This document shows positions 1 through 6,783 of a stretch of 7,598 nt of DNA, in pieces. The stretch is from Hylemonella sp. UBA6679 (GTDB taxonomy: Bacteria; Pseudomonadota; Gammaproteobacteria; Burkholderiales; Burkholderiaceae_C): positions 1-7,598 of the forward strand of contig DKJZ01000068.1 of assembly GCA_002454975.1 (NCBI GenBank). Direction: 5' to 3'. The translations under genes were made by a program, and so were the position numbers. How positions within the stretch are numbered: the stretch's first letter is position 1; every line of letters begins with the position of its first letter. Under the pieces are notes generated by a model. It had not been told where the DNA came from. It saw only the letters and a program-made list of their open reading frames with translations, and searched no databases.

Positions 1-1
1 T

Positions 2-24
2 CCCCCCCCCCCCCCCCCCCCCCC
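2..24. repeat. Homopolymer run of 23 C at the window edge
   Basis: Bases 2-24 are an uninterrupted run of C directly at the start of the window. Nothing comparable occurs elsewhere. Such runs at sequence ends are commonly produced by low-signal base calling or read-end assembly errors, so I read it as a probable artefact and not a biological tract. The sequence resumes as normal unique DNA at base 25. Because of the run, nothing upstream of the response regulator can be interpreted. Confidence 0.9.
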
Positions 25-80
25 AACTATGGGGTATCGAGCTTAGGCGAATCATTGCTATCCTCTATGAATAAAAATCA

Positions 81-87
81 GGGAGGA
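81..87 (+). promoter_or_regulatory. Ribosome binding site of the response regulator
   Basis: GGGAGGA lies just upstream of the ATG at 93. The GGAGG core (82-86) leaves six bases before the start codon, which is close to ideal, and this fixes the start of the gene. The bases between read ATGTAATG: an ATG at 88-90 is followed at once by the stop TAA (91-93), whose last A is the first base of the real start. It is the only strong Shine-Dalgarno sequence seen at a gene start in the window. Confidence 0.85.
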
Positions 88-92
88 ATGTA

Positions 93-458
93 ATGGCAAA
101 AGTTTTGTGTGTGGATGACGTCAGCTCAAACCTGGGTTTGGCGCGCGATGTGGTGTCACGGGTGGAGGGGGTAGAGGTGGTTTTGGCCAACAACGGCCAC
201 ACCGCCTTGGATTTGGCAAAAGTGCATGCCCCACAAGTGATCGTGCTGGACATCTTGATGCCGCAAATGGACGGCTACGAGCTGTTGCGCAAACTCAAAG
301 CCCTGCCTGAGCTCTCCAAGAGCCGCTACATCGCCTTGACCGCGCTGGCCCGCCCAGAAGACCAAACGCAAGCCCTCACAGCGGGCTTTCACCACTACAT
401 CAGCAAACCGTTTGATATTTTGGAGCTGATGCAGGTGGTCAGAGCTTTCCTGCGTTAA
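93..458 (+). CDS. Single-domain CheY-like response regulator
   Basis: This is a 121-residue stand-alone receiver domain with no DNA-binding or enzymatic output domain, so it should act in the cytosol by phosphorylation-dependent protein contact or as a phosphate shuttle. All key receiver residues are visible: the acidic pair Asp8-Asp9, the phospho-acceptor Asp53 in the VLDILMP segment, the switch Thr83 in ALTA, and Lys105 in SKPF. Length is normal for the family. The start is supported by a strong ribosome binding site. It is convergent with the REC-PAS kinase, and the two coding ends overlap by 20 bases (439-458), leaving no intergenic terminator. The neighbouring kinases, 439-1932 and 1929-3755, are the obvious candidate phospho-donors, but this is inferred from position only. 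It could equally belong to an operon that begins left of the window. Confidence 0.95.
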   Translation: MAKVLCVDDVSSNLGLARDVVSRVEGVEVVLANNGHTALDLAKVHAPQVIVLDILMPQMDGYELLRKLKALPELSKSRYIALTALARPEDQTQALTAGFHHYISKPFDILELMQVVRAFLR

Positions 459-1932
459 GCACCACCCAAAAGCGGCTGCCTTGGCCGTCTTGGCTTTCAA
501 AGCCAATCTCGCCGTCCATCAAATCCACCAGCTTGCGGGTCAGGGTCAGGCCCAAGCCTGTGCCTTGCACGGGGGTGTCGTCGGCGTCGCCGCGCTCAAA
601 GGGCTGGAAAATCATCGCCTGCGCGGTGTCGCTGATGCCCAAGCCGTTGTCCACCACGGTGATTTGCACACGCCCATCGGCCAGATGCGCGCTCTCCAGG
701 CGCACAAAGCCGCCTTCGCGGTTGTATTTAACGGCGTTGGACACCAAGTTGATGAGCACCTGGCTCAAGCGCTTGGGGTCGGCCCGCACCACGGTGTCTG
801 GCGCGATGTTCATGTGCAGGCTCACGCCAGCGGCCAAAGCCAGGGGCTCGAGCAGGTCCACATTGTCTTGTGCCAGGGGTGCGAGCAACAGGTCTTTGAC
901 CTCCACCGTCATGCGGCCAGCTTCAATTTGGTGCAGGTCGAGCACCTCGTTGACCAGGCCGAGCAAATGCCGCCCAGCCTGCAAAATTTCATTGAGGTAG
1001 TCCAGCTGAGAGGCCGTGAGGCCCTCATCGAGGCTCATGAGTTTGCCAAATCCCAAAATCGCATTCAGGGGTGTGCGCAGCTCGTGGCTCATGCGCGAGA
1101 GAAACTCGCTCTTGGCTCGGTTGGCCGCATCAGCCACTTTGGCCTGCACCAGGGCAGACATGTCGGCCTGGGTACCAAACACCCGCACGGCCTGGCTGGT
1201 GGTGTCGTCCATGCGCGAACCACGGATTTGCACCCATACCCAGTGGCCCTGTGCGTGCTGCAAGCGCAAGGTCTCGCTGTGCAGCGTGTTGCCCTGGCGC
1301 ACCCAGGCTCGCAGGGCTTGGGCGCACAGAGCTTGGTCGTCTTTGTGCACCCGCGCTGTCCACTGCGCCATGGTGTAAGTCTTGAGCTCTTGCGGGCTGA
1401 TGCCCAGCATGCTGGCAAAGTGCTGGTTGATGAAGAGGCGGTCTGAGGCCACCTCCCACTCCCAGGTACCCGAGGCGGTGCCTTCAATGATGTTGCTCAG
1501 CCGGTGCTGCTCAAGCGTGCGTTCGCGCAAGAGTTGCTGCAGGCTTTTCTTTTGGCGCGACAAGGCCAATTGTTGCTCCACGCGAATGCGCGCAATGCCC
1601 ACGTGAATGGGCTTGTGGATGTAATCCACAGCACCCGCTTTGAGGCTCAAAATTTCGCTGTCGGGGTCGGCACGGTCGGTGACAAACACCACCGGGATAT
1701 CCGCGGTGGCTGGATTGGCCCGCAGCTTGGCAAACAGCGCGTGGCCATCCATCTCGGGCATCATCACATCGAGCAAGATCAGCTCAATGTCGTTGTTGTG
1801 CTCGAGCAGCCGCAGGGCTTGGGCGCCAGAGATGGCCGCAGAAATGTCGTAATCGTCGGCAAAAACGTTGGACAGCAGGTGGATGTTTTTCGGCTCGTCG
1901 TCAACGATGAGAAGGCGTGCTTTTTGTGTCAT
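439..1932 (-). CDS. Receiver-PAS-histidine kinase (REC at N-terminus)
   Basis: This is a 497-residue soluble sensor kinase without signal peptide or membrane segment. Residues 5-120 form a receiver domain with acidic Asp11-Asp12, phospho-acceptor Asp55 (LLDVMMPEMDG), Thr85 and Lys107. A short helical linker (120-148) leads to a PAS-3-type domain (about 149-262, with the WEWE and WVWVQ motifs). HisKA follows with the H-box SHELRTPLN (phospho-His283), then an ATPase domain with the N-box (Asn395 and Asn399), the G1 box DNGLGI (428-433) and the G2 box GTGLGL (457-462). All catalytic residues are intact. Its start overlaps the stop of the upstream PAS-PAS kinase in ATGA, and there is no good ribosome binding site of its own, so translation is probably coupled. 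The N-terminal receiver may take phosphate from that kinase and modulate this one. The 3' end overlaps the convergent response regulator. The sensed signal is unknown. Confidence 0.95.
   Translation of the reverse strand: MTQKARLLIVDDEPKNIHLLSNVFADDYDISAAISGAQALRLLEHNNDIELILLDVMMPEMDGHALFAKLRANPATADIPVVFVTDRADPDSEILSLKAGAVDYIHKPIHVGIARIRVEQQLALSRQKKSLQQLLRERTLEQHRLSNIIEGTASGTWEWEVASDRLFINQHFASMLGISPQELKTYTMAQWTARVHKDDQALCAQALRAWVRQGNTLHSETLRLQHAQGHWVWVQIRGSRMDDTTSQAVRVFGTQADMSALVQAKVADAANRAKSEFLSRMSHELRTPLNAILGFGKLMSLDEGLTASQLDYLNEILQAGRHLLGLVNEVLDLHQIEAGRMTVEVKDLLLAPLAQDNVDLLEPLALAAGVSLHMNIAPDTVVRADPKRLSQVLINLVSNAVKYNREGGFVRLESAHLADGRVQITVVDNGLGISDTAQAMIFQPFERGDADDTPVQGTGLGLTLTRKLVDLMDGEIGFESQDGQGSRFWVVLNAGKL
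490..506. other. Perfect 8-base inverted repeat near the convergent gene ends
   Basis: TTGGCTTT and AAAGCCAA flank a single C (position 498). As RNA this would give a 7-pair stem with a 3-base loop in either direction. It lies 31 bases past the stop of the response regulator and inside the last 25 codons of the kinase. No T-tract follows it on the plus strand, so it is not a standard rho-independent terminator. It could still pause or stabilise the 3' end of the plus-strand transcript, or it may be chance within coding sequence. Confidence 0.3.
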
Positions 1933-3755
1933 GACGCAGACGTTTCCACGCTGACCGCATTGAGCACATCAAGGGCGCCGAGAAAATCGTAGGCGTCGAG
2001 TTTGCTTTTGATGGTGGTGAGCACGCTGTGCTTGCTCTGGTCTTGGTAGCGCATCAAGGTTTCGGTGATCTCGATGGCTTTGATGTCGTGCTTTTTCAGG
2101 GCCTGCGCCAGTGTTTGCAATTGCTTGCGCTGCTCATGGGTGTCGAGCAACAAGGGCAGCTGGGTGGCACTGCGCGCTTCTTCCACATGCCACTCTGAGG
2201 GCTTCGAAGCGGGGGCGCTGCTGGCCTGGGTGTCAAGTAGCTTGAAATTGGCCGTGAACCAAAAGCGGCTGCCCACGCCCGGTGTGCTCTCTACACCTAA
2301 GCTGCCACCCATGAGGGTAACGAGCCGCTTGCAAATGCTCAAGCCCAAACCGGTGCCGCCAAAGCGGCGGGTGATGGACGAGTCAGACTGAAAAAACGGG
2401 GTGAACAAACGGGGCTGGTCGCCGGGCTTGATGCCAATGCCCGTGTCTTGCACCTCAACCATCAGCTCAACCTGCCCATCAATGTTTTGTTGCAGCCGCG
2501 TGATGTTGATGTCGACCCGGCCCACCGAGGTGAACTTGATGGCATTGCTCACCAAATTGTTGAGCACTTGCTGCAAGCGCAAAGCGTCGCCTAAAAACGC
2601 CTCGGGCACATCGGGTGCGATGCGCGCCGACAGGCCGATACCAGCCTCTTTGGCGTGGCGGGTAAAGAGCACCATGGTCGAGCCCAGCAGCTCGCGCAGC
2701 TCAATGGGCGTTTGCTCGAGCTCCACACCGCCAGCCTCGAGCTTGGCGTTGTCGAGCAACTCGTTGAGGGTGTTGCGCAGCAAGGCGCTGCTGTCGTGCA
2801 TTTCATGCAGCAGCTCTTTTTGCTGGGGCTGTAAGGGCGTGTTTTCCAGCAGCTCAATCAGGCCCAGCACGCTGTTGAGGGGGGTGCGAATTTCATGGCC
2901 CAAATTAGCCATGAACTCGCTGTTGATGCGCTGCGCTTCTTCGGCTGCGAGTTTGGCGGCTTCCAGCGCGTGGGCTTGGGCCATCTCGTTGGAAATATCC
3001 ACCAAGGCACCGGCCACGCGCTCAGGCTTGTGGTCTTCGTCGCGCTCAATCACACGACCGCGGTGTTGCACCCAAATCCAGCCGCCCAGCTTGTGGGTGA
3101 GCCGAATTTTGTGGTCGAAGGTGTCGGCCTGCGCATGCTGGAGCTGGGTACGTATGGCCAGCACCGCAGCTTGGTCATCGGGGTGCACCAGCTTGACCCA
3201 GTCGTCCATGGTGATGGGCAGCAATTCGTCCAAGGTGTAGCCTTGAATCTCTGCCCAACGCGCGTTGCAAATGAGCGAGGGGTTGCTCATTTCCCATTCC
3301 CACACGCCGCTTTGGCTGGCCCAAATCACCTCGCCCAGGCGCTGGGTTTGTTGGCGGTAACGCTCTTCGCTCAGGCGCTGCGCCTGCACGGGGCTTTGGT
3401 CCAAGATCACGAGCAGGCTCATTTGCCCGTCGTAGCTGGCCACGTCCAGCTCGGCATCCAAGCGGGTGATGTGGATGTTGCAGGGCAGCACGTAGCCTTC
3501 GTCGATGTTGAGCTGCACATCGAGCATCTCGTGCATGCCGGTGTGGTTGCGCTGGGCCAAGCACCACTGCAGCCGGCGCCGCGACTCGGGGTTGAGGTAG
3601 AGCAGCATGGATTTGTGCTGCAAAGACGGCTCATGGCTGAGGTCAAGCAAGTCGCTGGCACGCTCGTTGGCTTGCTGAATGAAGGCCAGGCTGTCCACCA
3701 CCAGGGCCGGCACTGGCAAGCTGGTGAAAAAACGCTGGTAGGCTGCTTTTGACAT
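1929..3755 (-). CDS. PAS-PAS histidine kinase with receiver-less C-terminal tail
   Basis: This is a 608-residue cytosolic sensor kinase with no membrane segment. Residues about 5-125 resemble a divergent PAS domain (LPVPALVVDS start). Residues about 140-258 form a PAS-3-type domain (VWEWE, GWIWVQHRG). HisKA carries the H-box GHEIRTPLN (phospho-His287). The ATPase domain has the N-box (Asn400 and Asn404), G1 DTGIGI (437-442) and G2 GGTGLGL (466-472), all intact. After the catalytic core (ends near 504) there is a low-complexity linker and then a helical tail (about 530-600). The tail resembles the extreme C-terminus of many hybrid kinases, yet no receiver and no HxLKG-type Hpt motif is present. 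It lies 54 bases downstream of the CheB-CheR fusion and overlaps the next kinase by 4 bases (ATGA), so the three genes are likely one operon. No clear ribosome binding site precedes the ATG at 3755. The ligand is unknown. Confidence 0.93.
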   Translation of the reverse strand: MSKAAYQRFFTSLPVPALVVDSLAFIQQANERASDLLDLSHEPSLQHKSMLLYLNPESRRRLQWCLAQRNHTGMHEMLDVQLNIDEGYVLPCNIHITRLDAELDVASYDGQMSLLVILDQSPVQAQRLSEERYRQQTQRLGEVIWASQSGVWEWEMSNPSLICNARWAEIQGYTLDELLPITMDDWVKLVHPDDQAAVLAIRTQLQHAQADTFDHKIRLTHKLGGWIWVQHRGRVIERDEDHKPERVAGALVDISNEMAQAHALEAAKLAAEEAQRINSEFMANLGHEIRTPLNSVLGLIELLENTPLQPQQKELLHEMHDSSALLRNTLNELLDNAKLEAGGVELEQTPIELRELLGSTMVLFTRHAKEAGIGLSARIAPDVPEAFLGDALRLQQVLNNLVSNAIKFTSVGRVDINITRLQQNIDGQVELMVEVQDTGIGIKPGDQPRLFTPFFQSDSSITRRFGGTGLGLSICKRLVTLMGGSLGVESTPGVGSRFWFTANFKLLDTQASSAPASKPSEWHVEEARSATQLPLLLDTHEQRKQLQTLAQALKKHDIKAIEITETLMRYQDQSKHSVLTTIKSKLDAYDFLGALDVLNAVSVETSAS

Positions 3756-3768
3756 CGGTTCTGTGGCA

Positions 3769-3797
3769 GCCCAGGCGGATGGTTCACCGCACCGGGC
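3769..3797 (-). other. Imperfect hairpin between CheB-CheR fusion and PAS-PAS kinase
   Basis: In the 54-base gap, GCCC and GCGG (minus-strand order) pair with CCGC and GGGC around an 8-base loop, with a small internal bulge of 3 and 2 bases. It is GC-rich but no T-run follows in the direction of transcription, so it does not look like an intrinsic terminator. It could be a weak attenuator or a transcript-stabilising element that sets the ratio of the two proteins. It sits within about 30 bases of the kinase start, where it could hinder translation. Confidence 0.3.
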
Positions 3798-3809
3798 TTA
3801 CGCGTTTAC

Positions 3810-6752
3810 TTAATCGTGGGCGTGCCACATGGTCGTTTCGAAATGGCTGACCACCGCACGCATGGTGGGGTGGTTGATGTAGCCCACGTTCATCATGAAC
3901 CAACGTTGCTTGTCGGGGCCGTGGCAGGCGTACTCGGTTGAAAAACTCGGCATGGAGCCATCGAGCACACGCTTGAGTTTGAGGTTGATGTCCACCGGGT
4001 TGCCTTTGGCGTCCACGGATTCGTCGGGCGCGCCGGTGCAGGCGCTGAGGTAGTTGCAGCCCACGCCCAGGCCGTTGTTGGGGTCGCCCCCGTTGTCCAT
4101 GGCAAATCGGTTCCAGGCCGAATTGACCATGATGATGGCGCCTTGCTGGTCGAGTACCGCGATGTTTTCTGGCAGTGCGTCAATGATCACTTGCAGGCGC
4201 TGCGCATTGAGCAGCTCGGTGATGTCCACCAAGGTGATGACCGCGCCCGTACCCAGGGTGGAGTGCATCACATAAGGCAGCATGCGAACCAAGTAGGTTC
4301 GGGTGTCGTCGGCGGTGCGGACTTCACGCTCGATCATGCGGCCGGTTTGCAGCGTGAGCGCCAGGTCTTCCATCAGGCCGGGGTAGCGCAGCACGTGGGC
4401 GATGTCGTCAAGGCGGCGCCCCACGTCGGTTTCTCGCAACTTGAACACCAGCTTGGCATCGGGGCTAAAGCGGGTGATTTCCAACTTGTCGTCCACGAAC
4501 ACCGTGGGCACGCCCGAGGCCTTGGCCATGTTGTCCAGGTCAGCGTTGGCCTTGTTGAGCAAGGTCATTTTTTCTTGGAACTCGGCGTTGACCGAGCCCA
4601 TTTCTTCGTTGACCGACTGCAACTCTTCGTTGGAGCTTTGCAGCTCTTCGTTGGAGGCCATCAGCTCTTCGTTGGTGGCCTGGAGTTCTTCGTTGGAGGT
4701 TTCCAGCTCTTCAATGGTGGCTTGCAGGTTTTCGCGGGTCACGCGCAACTCACGCTCCAGCGCGCCCACGTGGGCCATGGTTTCGGCCTCCACGTCGATG
4801 GAGCCGGCGATGGTGGCGTCGCTGGTTTCTTGCGCCTCAAAGCACACCAAGGTGAGCGGGTCTTGGCCATCGCGCAAAACGGGGTGGACCGAGACGCGCA
4901 CCCGGTGCTCGCGCCCATCGGCCAGTTGCACCCGCACCGGATCGGATTGCAGGCTGATGCCGTCATTGCCAACTTTGTAAAGCATGGCTGAAACCACGGG
5001 CATGAGCGACTCGGGCAGCAGCTTGGTGACGTCCAGGCTCACGGCGCCTGGGCGCGGCATGATGAAGCGCTTGGCATCGCCATACAGGTGCACCATTTCT
5101 TGCAGGTGGTTCACCAGAATGGACGGCGGTGCGTAGCGTTGCAGCAAGGCGGCCACGGCTTCGTCGTTGATGCCGGACTCTTGGTTGCGCCGTCGCACAC
5201 GGCCTGGGCCCATGCGGTTGGCGGGGCTGGCCGTGCTCAGCACAAAGTCTTTGCGGCTGCCATCAATGAGCGGCAAATTCAGCAGGCTGATGCAGCGAAA
5301 CACCTTGTGCTTTTGGCTCACGGTTTGCAAGCCCTCGCCAGAGTTGGTGAGCGATTCGCTCGAGCCCAGGAGCATGGCGCCACCGAGTTTGAGGGCGTAA
5401 TGCAGGGCGCGCAAAGCGCGGTCTTGCGCTGCCGACTTGAAGTAAATCAAGGTGTTGCGGCACGAGACCAAGTCCATCTTGGTAAAGGGTGGGTCGGAGA
5501 GCAGGTTGTGGCGCGCAAACACAATGCACTGGCGCAGCTCGCTTTTGACCGTCAAGCCGTTGTCACGCCGTACAAAAAAGCGGTCGATGCGCTCAGCCGA
5601 CAGCTCAGTGGCCGACGACTCTGGGTAGTGGCCGGCGCCGGCAATTTCCACGCATTGCTGGTCCACGTCGGTGGCAAAAATTTTCAGCATGGGCCAGCGA
5701 CGTTGCTTCTCAAAGGCCTCCAAAAACAGCATGGCGATGGTGTAGGCCTCTTCGCCAGTGGCCACGCCAGCAATCCACACGCGGATGCTTTCGCCCGTTT
5801 GGCGCTCGGCCACCAGGGGTTCGATGACTTTTTCTGAGAGGGTTTCGAAAGTGTCGGGGTCGCGGAAAAAGCTGGTGACCGGGATGAGCATTTCACGGCG
5901 CAAGGCCAGCAGCTCGGCGCGCTCGGTGTCGAGCAAGCGCAGGTAATCTTGGTAGTGCGAGGTGTGGCGCACGTTCATGCGCCGCTCGATGCGCCGCATC
6001 ACCGTGGCTTGCTTGTACTCTTCAAAGTTGATGCCCGAGTGCTGGTGCAAGCGTCGCAGAATTTCGAGCTTGGCTTCGTCGGCAGTGAGCTCAACGTCTG
6101 ACAACTCGCTGAGTGCCGGGATGGCCGGCACGGGCAGGTTGTTGAGGTGGGCGATCAAGCGGGCGGGCAGGTCTTCCACAGGCAGCACGGCTTTGACAAT
6201 GCCCGTGTTGATGACGCTGCGCGGCATGCCGTCGAACTTGGCCGACTCGGGCTCTTGCGCCATGACAGCGCCACCCGCATCGTGGATGGCCGCAGCACCC
6301 CGGGTGCCATCGGTGCCGGTGCCCGAGAGGATGATGCCCACGGCCTTGTTTTTGTAAACGCTGGCCAAGGACGAAAAGAAAATATCGATGGGCAGCGTCA
6401 GGCCACGGGGGTTTTTGGGCGTGAGGTGCAGGTGGCTGGGCGTGACGTGCATGACCTGACCGGGTGGAATCAGGTAGACGTGGTCGGGCTCCATGAGCAT
6501 TTCGTCTTCCACCATGGTCACCGGCATGGTAGTGTGGCGCGCGAGCAGGTTGCTCATCATGCTTTTGTGGTCGGGCGACAAATGCTGAATGACCACGTAA
6601 ATCGCCCCGGTATCAGGCGGGCAGTTTTTGAAGAAGCGCTCCAGCGCGTCTAAGCCGCCAGCAGAGGCGCCCAAACACACCACAAATTGACCGCCGACAG
6701 AGGTCTGAGAAACATCAGTTTGAGGGGTGTCAATCATGGTGGATGAGCTCAT
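3810..6752 (-). CDS. CheB-CheR-PAS fusion (methylesterase/methyltransferase sensor)
   Basis: This is a 980-residue fusion. Residues 20-205 are a CheB methylesterase domain with triad candidates Ser30 (GASAGG), His57 (QHLSPDH) and Asp148 (GTGTDGT). Residues 222-490 are a CheR methyltransferase, with FFRD around Arg297, SAM loop AGVATGEEAY (328-337), Asp362 and the NLLSDPPF and CRNTLIYF segments. A PAS-like region (532-645), a heptad-repeat coiled coil (about 660-735), and two further PAS folds (740-850 and 855-975) follow. CheB and CheR normally remove and add methyl groups on glutamates of chemoreceptors; the partner here is unknown. Unlike classical CheB there is no N-terminal receiver, and unlike many relatives there is no C-terminal kinase, which instead is encoded by the next two genes. 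The start at 6752 has no clear ribosome binding site; Met6 (6737) is an alternative. No receptor gene is in the window. Confidence 0.95.
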   Translation of the reverse strand: MSSSTMIDTPQTDVSQTSVGGQFVVCLGASAGGLDALERFFKNCPPDTGAIYVVIQHLSPDHKSMMSNLLARHTTMPVTMVEDEMLMEPDHVYLIPPGQVMHVTPSHLHLTPKNPRGLTLPIDIFFSSLASVYKNKAVGIILSGTGTDGTRGAAAIHDAGGAVMAQEPESAKFDGMPRSVINTGIVKAVLPVEDLPARLIAHLNNLPVPAIPALSELSDVELTADEAKLEILRRLHQHSGINFEEYKQATVMRRIERRMNVRHTSHYQDYLRLLDTERAELLALRREMLIPVTSFFRDPDTFETLSEKVIEPLVAERQTGESIRVWIAGVATGEEAYTIAMLFLEAFEKQRRWPMLKIFATDVDQQCVEIAGAGHYPESSATELSAERIDRFFVRRDNGLTVKSELRQCIVFARHNLLSDPPFTKMDLVSCRNTLIYFKSAAQDRALRALHYALKLGGAMLLGSSESLTNSGEGLQTVSQKHKVFRCISLLNLPLIDGSRKDFVLSTASPANRMGPGRVRRRNQESGINDEAVAALLQRYAPPSILVNHLQEMVHLYGDAKRFIMPRPGAVSLDVTKLLPESLMPVVSAMLYKVGNDGISLQSDPVRVQLADGREHRVRVSVHPVLRDGQDPLTLVCFEAQETSDATIAGSIDVEAETMAHVGALERELRVTRENLQATIEELETSNEELQATNEELMASNEELQSSNEELQSVNEEMGSVNAEFQEKMTLLNKANADLDNMAKASGVPTVFVDDKLEITRFSPDAKLVFKLRETDVGRRLDDIAHVLRYPGLMEDLALTLQTGRMIEREVRTADDTRTYLVRMLPYVMHSTLGTGAVITLVDITELLNAQRLQVIIDALPENIAVLDQQGAIIMVNSAWNRFAMDNGGDPNNGLGVGCNYLSACTGAPDESVDAKGNPVDINLKLKRVLDGSMPSFSTEYACHGPDKQRWFMMNVGYINHPTMRAVVSHFETTMWHAHD
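4602..4727 (-). repeat. 21-base tandem repeat coding for a heptad coiled coil
   Basis: Six diverged copies of a 21-base unit follow one another inside the fusion gene. On the plus strand the marker CTCTTCGTT or a one-to-three-base variant recurs at 4602, 4623, 4644, 4665, 4686 and 4707, exactly 21 bases apart. Each unit encodes one heptad with an NEE-type core (for example LQSSNEE, LQATNEE), with hydrophobic residues at the start of each heptad, as expected of a parallel coiled coil. Flanking heptads extend the coil to about residues 660-735. Such a helix joins the CheR part to the PAS folds in this family. The repetition at DNA level makes copy-number change by slippage possible. Confidence 0.85.
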
Positions 6753-6783
6753 GGGCTAGAAGGGTTGAATCGTGGGTACAGCT

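Noticed and set aside
50..80. A possible -10-like box (TATCCT or TATGAA) before the response regulator
   Set aside because: No -35 partner at proper spacing can be identified, and the DNA further upstream is replaced by the C run.
481..1446. Long open frame of 321 codons on the plus strand
   Set aside because: It lies antisense to the REC-PAS kinase, whose domains are intact. The translated sequence shows no recognisable domain and is rich in His, Gln, Ala and Val, as expected of an opposite-strand shadow in GC-rich DNA.
2401..3752. Two open frames of 279 and 285 codons on the plus strand
   Set aside because: Both are antisense to the PAS-PAS kinase. One is Ser-rich and the other His/Val/Gln-rich, with no motif and no ribosome binding site seen.
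5631..5642. 12-base palindrome GCCGGCGCCGGC
   Set aside because: It is pure G and C within the CheR coding region. Such sites are frequent in GC-rich genes, and there is no regulatory context.
4143..5837. Open frames of 282 and 249 codons on the plus strand
   Set aside because: They are shadows of the CheB-CheR fusion. The apparent repeat in the first (FVGG-type units) is merely the antisense of the 21-base heptad repeat.
6743..6752. 10-base palindrome ATGAGCTCAT at the fusion start codon
   Set aside because: It is short, and it follows from the start codon and the serine codons after it. No second half-site is nearby.
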